Positions 17,736-24,257 of a DNA stretch of 64,000 bases are shown piece by piece (position 1 is the first letter of the stretch; each line of letters begins with the position of its first letter). The translations under genes and the position numbers were made by a program. The notes beneath the pieces were generated by a model, which did no database searches, was not told where the DNA came from, and was given only the letters and a program-made list of their open reading frames with translations. This DNA is from Paenibacillus sp. PvR098 (GTDB taxonomy: Bacteria > Bacillota > Bacilli > Paenibacillales > NBRC-103111): the NCBI RefSeq assembly GCF_017833255.1, contig NZ_JAFIBU010000001.1, forward strand, positions 3,508,001-3,572,000, written 5' to 3'.

Positions 17736-18422
17736 TTGGATTTTTATGATTTTCTGATCAAGTTTATGGCGGCGATGCTGCTCGGGTTATTGATCGGTAT
17801 TGACCGGCAGCTTAAGCATAAGCCTCTTGGGATCAAGACAAGCATGGTGATTTCTGTAGCCAGCTGTCTCGTAACGATTGTTTCGATTGAGTCCGTGGAA
17901 ATATACTCCATTCCGGGGCATACGGTTATGGATCCCATGCGACTTACTGCACAAATTGTTAGCGGGGTAGGCTTTATCGGAGCGGGAGTTATTTTGCGCC
18001 GTAACAATGATGTGATTTCAGGCTTGACGACGGCGGCGATGATCTGGGCTGCATCGGGTCTTGGTATTGCAGCGGGGGCCGGTTTCTATAAAGAAGCGGT
18101 TTGTGCGGTTATACTGATCATTGTGGCCATCAATTTCGTGCCGCTGCTTTTCAAGCTGCTCGGTCCGAATAAGCTGAGGGAACGGGATCTTTCTATTCAA
18201 ATCACGGTTAAAAACAATTGCGAGATGTCAGCGTTGATCGATGAAATCCAGCAAAATTCTATGACAGTAAAACGAACCAAGATAAAAGATATGACCGATG
18301 GCAAACAGCAAATGCAGTTAGTCGTATCCGCATCGTACAAGCTGCGGACAACGACGGTGTACTATACTTTAAAAAGGCTGAGGCACGTCATTGCTGTCGA
18401 GGTTGAGACGATTTCGTCCTAA
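17736..18422 (+). CDS. MgtC/SapB family membrane protein
   Basis: This 228-residue protein starts at TTG behind GGGGGAG. The N-terminal 130 residues carry four to five hydrophobic segments with LLGLLIGIDRQ, SMVISVASCLVTIVS and GVGFIGAGVILR, the MgtC core, followed by TTAAMIWAASGLGIAAGAG. A small cytoplasmic C-terminal domain follows. MgtC proteins adjust magnesium homeostasis or membrane energetics in low Mg. It has no evident link to trehalose use and appears to be a passenger in this module. Confidence 0.9.
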   Translation: MDFYDFLIKFMAAMLLGLLIGIDRQLKHKPLGIKTSMVISVASCLVTIVSIESVEIYSIPGHTVMDPMRLTAQIVSGVGFIGAGVILRRNNDVISGLTTAAMIWAASGLGIAAGAGFYKEAVCAVILIIVAINFVPLLFKLLGPNKLRERDLSIQITVKNNCEMSALIDEIQQNSMTVKRTKIKDMTDGKQQMQLVVSASYKLRTTTVYYTLKRLRHVIAVEVETISS

Positions 18423-18434
18423 TCATCCGTTGGG

Positions 18435-18463
18435 AAATACACCTTAAATGGTGTATTTTTTTT
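18435..18463 (+). terminator. Terminator after mgtC-like gene
   Basis: AAATACACC and GGTGTATTT with a short loop, then TTTTT. Confidence 0.75.
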
Positions 18464-18602
18464 CATTTACCTAAGAATCTCGCTATACTTTACAGTTATG
18501 TACTCGCACAGATCGGTTTAGGCAAAAACTTATATTTATGATATAATAGAAGTATTCAGTTAAGAAAAGTTATTGGTTAACAATAAGAAAGGTTGCAGAT
18601 CT

Positions 18603-18830
18603 ATGCATGTATTCGAAGACTGGAATCAAAAAGTGAAAAAAACTTTTAATGCTACGAGTAACGAAGTTGTATTAACTGTTACAGAAGCAGGGAGTTTGTT
18701 GGGTCTTTCTAAAGATCAAATGAAAACCTATGTAGATAAAAACAGGTTAACCAAAGTTCCGATCATGAGAAGTGTTCATAGGTACCTTTTATTGAAAAGT
18801 GAAGTAGATGAGATAGTAAAAAAATCATAA
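18603..18830 (+). CDS. Small excisionase-like HTH protein, copy 2
   Basis: This 75-residue near-duplicate of the protein at 10138 has the same VVLTVTEAGSLLGLSKDQMK helix-turn-helix. Differences are few (for example SGL to NRL, and SEI to SEV). Its extended -10 promoter (TGATATAAT near 18537-18545), ribosome binding site (AGAAAGG) and terminator are also copied. A tmRNA 3'-end fragment again follows 56 bases after the stop. The duplicated unit spans roughly 18.51-18.97 kb here and 10.04-10.51 kb in the first copy. Confidence 0.7.
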   Translation: MHVFEDWNQKVKKTFNATSNEVVLTVTEAGSLLGLSKDQMKTYVDKNRLTKVPIMRSVHRYLLLKSEVDEIVKKS

Positions 18831-18847
18831 CGGTTACACATATAGGG

Positions 18848-18872
18848 CTAACACCGATGAGGTGTTTTTTAT
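18848..18872 (+). terminator. Terminator of small HTH gene, copy 2
   Basis: AACACC and GGTGTT with a 5-base loop, followed by TTTTATT. It is a duplicate of the hairpin at 10385. Confidence 0.6.
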
Positions 18873-18886
18873 TGTTACCGGGCGCT

Positions 18887-18973
18887 GTTCGGGTGACAAC
18901 CAAACGGGAACTACACCCATAGAAGCCTGTGTCGCGTTATTTTTGGACAGGGGTTCGACTCCTCTGGTCTCCA
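18887..18973 (+). repeat. tmRNA (ssrA) 3'-end fragment, copy 3 (best preserved)
   Basis: This copy has the clearest tmRNA 3' end. TTCGGGTGACAACCAAACGG is followed by GAACTACACCCATAGAAGCC and a linker, then TTTTTGGACAGGGGTTCGAC, TCCTCT, and GGTCTCCA. The AGGGG-TTCGACT-CCTCT element is a canonical T-arm. The upstream part aligns by eye with the last 80 bases of B. subtilis tmRNA. Only the 3' domain is present, so this is an attachment-site scar or att copy, not ssrA itself. It is followed by ATTGTAAATCCACAA, an inverted copy of the type A arm. Confidence 0.8.
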
Positions 18974-18990
18974 TATTGTAAATCCACAAA

Positions 18991-19032
18991 CGAAAAGGAG
19001 CTAGGCCAATCAAATTGGCTTAGCTCCTTTCG
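18991..19032 (+). terminator. Terminator after tmRNA-like copy 3
   Basis: CGAAAAGGAGCTAGGCCAAT and ATTGGCTTAGCTCCTTTCG form a long stem with a 3-base loop. Confidence 0.75.
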
Positions 19033-19052
19033 TATTTATTCCAAAATTATTT

Positions 19053-19445
19053 TTATTGTAAGCCATTTTCGCTTCTATGCTGAAGAACTAAATTTAAAAG
19101 ATCCTTCAGAGCAACAGAAACAACATCATGCCTTCCTTTGGGATATTCCAACAATTCAAGATTATAAGTTGACTTAATTGCTTTTTTTATAGAGTCATTC
19201 CTGTTGTTATCTACCAAGGCATAATGTGGTCTGCTACATTTTGCTGAAATATTTGCATTTTCCAAGAGCAAATTAATATCTGGGTCAGAAAGGCCGCTCC
19301 CAATAAATAATAATGTATTTACAAGAAATTATGAATCTAATACCCGATAAAATGATGAATGCTTATCTCTAGCATCGAAATAATCTCCTCGTGTCAGAAT
19401 TGTTTGTTTAGTGTTACTTACACAACCGTTAAGCTTATAGCCATG
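19053..19445 (-). pseudogene. SIR2-like domain protein, C-terminal remnant with in-frame stop
   Basis: Read leftwards from 19445, the frame gives HGYKLNGCVSNTKQTILTR, then GDYFDARDKHSSFYRVLDS, a TAA stop (19329-19331), and then FLVNTLLFIGSGLSDPDINL with LLENANISAK before the final stop at 19053. The pattern of KLNG, DYFDA, LLFIGSGLSDPDINLLLE and HYALVD is that of SIR2-like domains found in NAD-depleting defence proteins. The N-terminal NAD-binding half is missing and one nonsense codon interrupts the rest. It is a dead defence-gene fragment between two att-like sites. Confidence 0.7.
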
Positions 19446-19780
19446 GAGCCTCTCCTTTTGGAAGATAAGTAATTATAAACATTGTAAACCAGTATATGGT
19501 ATATTAGTAGTGGCAATAGAGTATTTTCTGTATATATAACGCGGAGTCCGATTCTAAATCTAAGGTAAATATTGTATTTAACTGAAAGTCGTAAATCGAT
19601 GAATGACTCGTACGTGAGCAAAAGAAGGACTACTCGAAACCTGCTCAAAAAGCGGTTCTCTAAACCCTTGTCCCAATAAAACCACAGATTTGTTTTGATA
19701 CGGGGTCTTCCTGCTATATTTAATTCTGCAGGTATTCAAATCAGAACTACAAAAAGTGCTTTAGATATAATTACTGTACA
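19446..19780. other. Gene-free AT-rich stretch with a possible decayed att site
   Basis: No coding frame is convincing. Near 19655-19685, GGTTCTCTAAACCC is followed by CTTGTCCCAATAAAA and CCACAG. This resembles the decayed core and inverted arm seen at 918-939, and suggests a further, very degraded attachment site between the SIR2 remnant and the toxin-antitoxin remnant. Confidence 0.35.
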
Positions 19781-19804
19781 AATTATAACGTATTCGTTAT
19801 AATT
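19775..19804 (+). promoter_or_regulatory. Promoter and palindromic operator of the toxin-antitoxin relic
   Basis: AATTATAACG (19781-19790) and CGTTATAATT (19795-19804) are perfect inverted arms around TATT. The right arm contains a TATAAT -10 (19798-19803), with TGTACA 17 bases upstream as a fair -35. A palindrome over the -10 is the usual autoregulatory operator of toxin-antitoxin operons. Confidence 0.7.
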
Positions 19805-19849
19805 TTATGTTACTCTGACTAAGATAGAGAATGTAAGGGAGTCGTTCCA

Positions 19850-20152
19850 GTGTATAAATACGAATTCGTCAGTTTACCCGAAGTTGATGAATTCATTAAA
19901 GAAATCGAAGAGAGGAAAAACCGGGGCGACAAGGATGCAAAAATTATGTTCGATAAGATTATTTATTGCATGGAACGTGTTCGCTTACAAGGAACTCGTG
20001 CCGGTGCTATTGCTCGTTTCGAGGGTGATACGACCGTTCCGCGCATCGATACGATTATCCGTGTCGCGATGGCACTAGGCGTAGACCTAACCTTAGTCCC
20101 TTCCGAACATTCCGGACATCATCAAGCTGCAGCAACAGCCGTATATGCTTGA
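19850..20152 (+). pseudogene. In-frame fusion of HigB-like toxin start and XRE antitoxin end
   Basis: The 100-residue frame starts at GTG. Residues 1-53 (YEFVSLPEVDEFIKEIEE, GDKDAKIMFDKI, LQGTRAG) match the beginning of Gp49/HigB-like toxins. Residues 54-95 (AIARFEGDTTVPRIDTII, then RVAMALGVDLTLVPSE) match the end of XRE-type antitoxins, after the HTH. An internal deletion that removed the toxin end and antitoxin start would give exactly this. The product should be neither toxin nor complete antitoxin. The operator upstream is intact. Confidence 0.65.
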
Positions 20153-20230
20153 ACGTTTTATACTAAAGATAGGGATTTACTTGTTTTATTATGAATCAAA
20201 GTTAATGTATCAGCCGGAAGCTTTATCACA

Positions 20231-20302
20231 CCTCCCCAAACATCCTAAGAATCACGCGGCGTCGAATTGTGGATTTACCACACCACGGTTCGTCTCCATA
20301 AA
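20231..20302 (+). repeat. att-like repeat type A, copy 4 (right edge of the island)
   Basis: CACCTCCCCAAACATCCTAA and ATCACGCGGCGTCG match copy 1. The arm ATTGTGGATTTACCA and the intact core CGTCTCCATAAA (20291-20302) follow. Ordinary chromosomal genes begin after this point, so it may be the outer right end of the whole array. Confidence 0.7.
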
Positions 20303-20305
20303 TAA

Positions 20306-20340
20306 CGAGAGCTTCGACCGTTTGCGCTCGAGGCTCTTTT
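20306..20340 (+). terminator. Terminator-like hairpin after att-like copy 4
   Basis: AGAGC and GCTCT with inner CGA/TCG pairs, followed by TTTTCTGTTTTT. The stem is imperfect. Confidence 0.45.
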
Positions 20341-20436
20341 CTGTTTTTAAGACATTACTTTTAACTAAACAGCTAAGAGTACTGAATTATTACGACTAGC
20401 GACCTTCATCCTCAATAAGTTAACGTTCCCAAAAAC

Positions 20437-20467
20437 AACAAGCCTTCGGGAAACCCGAAAGCTTGTT
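20437..20467 (-). terminator. Terminator of the yjlC-ndh operon
   Basis: AACAAGC pairs with GCTTGTT, with an inner CGGG/CCCG stem. It lies 17 bases beyond the ndh stop and can act in both directions. Confidence 0.65.
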
Positions 20468-20483
20468 CTCAGAAAAACTAATT

Positions 20484-21662
20484 TTAATAAGCAAGGGCAA
20501 ACAAGCCGTTAATGTGGGAAAGGTAGCGGGCGTTGCTCGCTTTTTTCATAAGGGAAGCCGGTGTGCCTTTCAATTCAATACCGCTTTCGCCGATAGAGCC
20601 GATACCGTCTTTACGGCCCAGGCTGGCGAGCGTTCCTGAAAAGACAGGGGAGAAGGCATCCATTTTGCCGCCTTTGAAGGAAGCCGCGATATTCGCGCCG
20701 GCGAGCTCACCCATCTGCCATGCCAACTGTGCAGTTGGAGGATATGGACGGCCTTCAGGACCGAAGACGACCGCACAGTCGCCCGCGAGGAATACTTCAG
20801 GGTGGGATACGGATTGCAGGAATTCATTAACCGTTGCACGACCGCGATTGACTTCAATGCCGCAGTTGGCTACAAGCGAGCTGCCTTGTACGCCGCCAGT
20901 CCAAACCAGCGTGTTGGTATCGATGGTTCTGCCGTCCTTCAGGCTTACCGTTGAGCCGTTCACTTCTGTAATCGCCAAACCGGTCAAGAACTGCACGCCG
21001 CGTTTTTCCAGACTCACTGTCGCGCGCTCGATCAAATCTGCAGAGAAAATCGGCAGAATGGTTGGCATGGCTTCAACAAGGTAGAGTGATATATCTGCGA
21101 AATCCACACCATTTTTGCGGCAGATGCCTGGCAGCTCATCCGCGAGCTCGCCGACTAACTCTACGCCTGTGAGGCCGCCGCCACCGATGACGAATGTAGC
21201 GTCCGCTTTATTTTTAGTTTTGCTGTATTCACGGATACGTTCTTCAACATGCTTATAAATGCGGTTGGCATCGGCTACGGATTTCAATGTAAAGCTGTTT
21301 TCTTGAAGACCTGGAATACCAAAATAGTTGGTTTCGCTGCCCAATGCTAAAACTAATGTATCGTAATGGTGTGTTGTGCCGTCAGCCACTAACACTTTGC
21401 GCGCTTCCAAATCAATATGTTCAACTGCGCCGACTTTTATGTTGATATCCTTGCCCTTAAGCAATTTTTGCAATGGCAATGCAATAGCCTTCTCTGCAAC
21501 GTTACCTGCTGCCAGACGGTGCAGTTCCGTAATAATTTGGTGCGATCCCACGCGATTAATGACAGTAATCGAAGCTTCTTCTGCTGACAAATGTGCACGT
21601 GCGGAAATCGCGCTTAACAAGCCGCCATAGCCGCCACCTAATATCAAAATTTGTTTTTTCAC
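20484..21662 (-). CDS. ndh: NADH dehydrogenase type II (non-proton-pumping)
   Basis: This 392-residue flavoprotein oxidises NADH and reduces menaquinone at the membrane face without pumping protons. It has an N-terminal FAD-binding GGGYGGL, a second dinucleotide motif FVIGGGGLTGVELVGELAD for NADH, TLVWTGGVQGSSLV, and the late FAD block VFLAGDCAVVFGPEGRPYPP. GTG start behind GGAGGA. It is downstream of the yjlC homologue by 26 bases, the same operon as yjlC-ndh in B. subtilis, and shares its Rex-type operator. Confidence 0.93.
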   Translation of the reverse strand: MKKQILILGGGYGGLLSAISARAHLSAEEASITVINRVGSHQIITELHRLAAGNVAEKAIALPLQKLLKGKDINIKVGAVEHIDLEARKVLVADGTTHHYDTLVLALGSETNYFGIPGLQENSFTLKSVADANRIYKHVEERIREYSKTKNKADATFVIGGGGLTGVELVGELADELPGICRKNGVDFADISLYLVEAMPTILPIFSADLIERATVSLEKRGVQFLTGLAITEVNGSTVSLKDGRTIDTNTLVWTGGVQGSSLVANCGIEVNRGRATVNEFLQSVSHPEVFLAGDCAVVFGPEGRPYPPTAQLAWQMGELAGANIAASFKGGKMDAFSPVFSGTLASLGRKDGIGSIGESGIELKGTPASLMKKASNARYLSHINGLFALAY

Positions 21663-21688
21663 GTTTATCCTCCGTTCTGTGACATCAA

Positions 21689-22129
21689 TTAGTCTTGTTG
21701 TTTTCTTTCGTTCATAATATCCAGGTATGCTTGTGCAAAACGAAGCATTTTTTGAAGCTCAGGATCTTTCAGCAATTTCAGCATGCCAAATACGCCGATG
21801 GTAGCATCACTTTGCTCAGCACGATCATTGGCTTCGATAGCCGCAGACGCATACCCCTTCACCTTTTCTTCAAGCGGCTTCACCACTTCTTGGATGCCGC
21901 CTACCATGTCCTGAATAAGCACGCGGTCTGTAGCTACCTTTTGTGCCAAATCATACGTCTTCGTCAGCAGTGTCATCATTTCGGTGAGCTTCGGAAGTTG
22001 GTCTACCAGCACAGTCAAGGATTCTTGTACTTCGGGCTTTAACAATTGATCCAGCACATCCGGCCTAGAGATCCCGTGTTCCGCGGAAGTTTCTTGCTCC
22101 TCTGACTTTTGAATGGTTGTTTCTAACAT
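21689..22129 (-). CDS. yjlC: DUF1641 protein, YjlC-like
   Basis: This 146-residue helical protein has the DUF1641 pattern PDVLDQLLKPEVQESLTVLV, then a C-terminal GVFGMLKLLKDPELQKMLRF. No catalytic residues are evident. It precedes ndh, as yjlC does in B. subtilis, and is read from the Rex-controlled promoter. A role accessory to NDH-2 is plausible from context only. ATG behind a strong AAGGAGG. Confidence 0.85.
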   Translation of the reverse strand: MLETTIQKSEEQETSAEHGISRPDVLDQLLKPEVQESLTVLVDQLPKLTEMMTLLTKTYDLAQKVATDRVLIQDMVGGIQEVVKPLEEKVKGYASAAIEANDRAEQSDATIGVFGMLKLLKDPELQKMLRFAQAYLDIMNERKQQD

Positions 22130-22214
22130 TGCTACATTCCTCCTTAATTCGTCTAAATAGTACCCGCTCGCTGCTGCAGATCATAAGATGTATATATAAT
22201 AAACGTAATTTATT

Positions 22215-22247
22215 TATTATATCTTACCCTTGTGAAAATCTTCACAT
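22215..22247 (-). promoter_or_regulatory. Promoter of yjlC-ndh with Rex-type operator
   Basis: On the minus strand, TATAAT (complement of 22216-22221) follows a palindromic TTGTGAA-AATC-TTCACAT at 22230-22247. This matches the Rex consensus TTGTGAANNNNTTCACAA except for the final base. It covers the -35 zone. Rex represses yjlC-ndh in B. subtilis when the NADH/NAD ratio is low. Confidence 0.8.
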
Positions 22248-22540
22248 TAAATCCATTGAGTATGCATACATCCGAGCTGCTTATTCTATTGTACACCTAA
22301 TCTGCAATTTTTGCATGATTCTTTGCCATTTTTTTAGTTGTAAATTTCTTGCCAGCTCGTCACACGGAATGGAACAAGCTTATTCATGATCTGCTGATTT
22401 GGCCGCGAATTATTTCTCCATCCGGTTTCTGTAACGTGAGTTTGCTTCATAAGCCTAGGCTTGGGGTAATGAAGTGTCAAGCTGCAGCTTGACTCAACAA
22501 TGGGGACCATAACAACTCTACTCAGGAGGTGCACGGAACC

Positions 22541-22912
22541 ATGAATGAAGAAAAGGCAACGGTTAGGGCAGAGACCGAGGAGATTTCGGCACAAAAGCTT
22601 GGAACCAGCTATATACTCCGTGGAATAAACGGTACGGTGGGAGAGATTACGTACCAGCTTGTTGATGTGGACACCTGGATTATCGATCACACTTATATCG
22701 ATTCCCGTTACCGTGGGCATAATTTAGGACGGCTGCTGCTTGATTTTGTAGTTGAAGAGGCGAGAGAGAAAGGGAGAAAAATCATTCCCTCCTGTTCTTA
22801 CGCGCTTGAACAATTCAAGCGCAATCCCGAATACGCAGACGTTTGGGAAAGAGGGGAAAACAGGTATTCCGACCCCTACAGCTCGAATAGTGCTGCTTTA
22901 TCAAAGGACTAA
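22541..22912 (+). CDS. GNAT-fold N-acetyltransferase, YjdJ-like
   Basis: This 123-residue protein has a GNAT-like core: GEITYQLVDVDTWIIDHTYI, then the acetyl-CoA loop YRGHNLGRLLLDFVVEEARE and the C-terminal KIIPSCSYALEQFKRNPEYADV typical of the short YjdJ/YidJ group. ATG 22541 is preferred, 11 bases after AGGAGG; an in-frame GTG at 22529 overlaps the ribosome binding site. The substrate is unknown. Confidence 0.85.
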   Translation: MNEEKATVRAETEEISAQKLGTSYILRGINGTVGEITYQLVDVDTWIIDHTYIDSRYRGHNLGRLLLDFVVEEAREKGRKIIPSCSYALEQFKRNPEYADVWERGENRYSDPYSSNSAALSKD

Positions 22913-22948
22913 CATATCCCAAGCGGCTCTCAAATACCTAAACGAATA

Positions 22949-22989
22949 CAATCAAAAGACACTGGCCATAGGTCGGTGCTTTTGATTGT
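22949..22989 (+). terminator. Hairpin after the acetyltransferase gene
   Basis: CAATCAAAAG and CTTTTGATTG form a stem with further inner pairs. The T run is weak. Confidence 0.55.
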
Positions 22990-23019
22990 GTACATTTTCT
23001 CTACTCAAAACTATTGATA

Positions 23020-23033
23020 TGTAAGCGCTTATA
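23020..23033 (+). promoter_or_regulatory. cre site upstream of iolB
   Basis: TGTAAGCGCTTATA matches the CcpA-binding consensus TGWAARCGYTWNCW at 13 of 14 positions. It lies about 70 bases before iolB, so carbon catabolite control of this gene is likely. Confidence 0.65.
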
Positions 23034-23101
23034 ACATATGATTAGGAATGATTCATATATGGTGCACACATTGATTTCCATAGAAAAAAGGAGTGGCAGC
23101 A

Positions 23102-23884
23102 TTGGCTTATCTGTTCAAAGCGCAGGAAGTAGTAGGTTATCAAGACATTATCAAAGAGGATCACGATTTAAAATATCTTGCGTTCGGCAAAATTTCATTA
23201 AATGAAGGCAAAGAATATGCAAGCCAAACAGGTGACTATGAAACGGCCTTAGTGATTTTGACAGGTAAGGTGACGGTTGCTTGTGAACATGAGAAATGGA
23301 CTGACCTGGGAGAACGGAACAATGTATTTGAAGGAAAAGCAACCACAGTTTACATACCTTGTCAATCTGAATATTATGTAACCGCACAAACGAATGATGT
23401 TCAAATCGCGGTTTGTAAAGTGAAAGCAGAGAAAAAGTGTAAACCTTTTGTTGTCAGACCGAACGATGTTGCAGTTCATCCTCGGGGCAAGGAAACATGG
23501 CAGCGGGAAGTCAATGATATCATCGGCGACAACGGAGAAGGTCGTGTCCATCGTATGCTATTAGGGGAGACCTATCTTCAGGCCGGGCATTGGTCAAGCT
23601 ATCCTCCTCATAAATTTTCTTCCGATGAGCGGCATCTTGAGGCGTTCTTTCTTTATTATTTCAACCCTGAGCAAGGGTATGGTATCCAAATGCATTACAC
23701 GGAGGATCAAAGTATTGATCAAGCCTATGTCGTAAGAAGCGGGGATAGCTTCGCAGTGGATAAGGGGTATCATCCTCTTAGTGCAGCGGGCGGATACCAA
23801 ATCTATTATTTATGGATTATGGCTGGAGATCAAGGCAGAACATTAGTGCCTTATTTTGATCCTGCCCATACATGGCTTAAGTAA
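23102..23884 (+). CDS. iolB: 5-deoxy-glucuronate isomerase
   Basis: This 260-residue cupin-fold enzyme of myo-inositol catabolism converts 5-deoxy-glucuronate to 2-deoxy-5-keto-gluconate. Visible family blocks are ALVILTGKVTV, KPFVVRPNDVAVHPRGKETW, GHWSSYPPHKFSSDERHLEA and the metal-ligand region YHPLSAAGGYQIYYLW. TTG 23102 sits 8 bases after AAAAAAGGAG; the GTG at 23093 abuts it. No other iol gene is nearby, which is unusual since iolB normally sits in a large iol operon. Confidence 0.9.
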   Translation: MAYLFKAQEVVGYQDIIKEDHDLKYLAFGKISLNEGKEYASQTGDYETALVILTGKVTVACEHEKWTDLGERNNVFEGKATTVYIPCQSEYYVTAQTNDVQIAVCKVKAEKKCKPFVVRPNDVAVHPRGKETWQREVNDIIGDNGEGRVHRMLLGETYLQAGHWSSYPPHKFSSDERHLEAFFLYYFNPEQGYGIQMHYTEDQSIDQAYVVRSGDSFAVDKGYHPLSAAGGYQIYYLWIMAGDQGRTLVPYFDPAHTWLK

Positions 23885-23896
23885 ATAAATGTATTA

Positions 23897-23935
23897 TGAC
23901 CTAATTGCAAATCAAGGCTTGCAGTTAGGTTTCTT
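23897..23935 (+). terminator. Terminator of iolB
   Basis: CCTAATTGCAA and TTGCAGTTAGG form a stem with one G-T pair, followed by TTTCTTTATT. Confidence 0.7.
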
Positions 23936-24257
23936 TATTCCCCGCGGGGAATAATGGGGTTCCAAAGTCACCCATTTTCCCATAAAATGCCGGGATGGAA
24001 AATGATTTTTTGGGAATCCTGTGGAGGAGCTTACAATGAGAAACTTGACATATGAGATATTTATTTGTAAATATTATAGTGGAGGTGGGTAAGTTTATGG
24101 ACGACCTATCGGGGGACAATTATCATTGTATCCGTGTAATGAGTAGTCATTTGAATAGACGACGTGAATAAAGGCAAGAGACTCTCAATTATGATTTGAA
24201 GGGTTCTTTTGTCTTTTTATGGTTATATGGATTCAATTAAATGGAGGATGAGCAAGC
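23936..24257. other. Intergenic stretch without a recognised gene
   Basis: It holds a small perfect hairpin CCCCGCGGGG (23940-23949) and, near 24172-24220, an imperfect stem followed by TTTTTAT that may be another terminator. Short open frames on either strand lack a convincing start. Confidence 0.4.

Noticed and set aside
18887-18973. A complete tRNA gene, because of the GGGGTTCGACTCC T-arm
   Set aside because: No D-arm, anticodon stem or 5' acceptor strand precedes it. The upstream sequence fits a tmRNA 3' domain instead.
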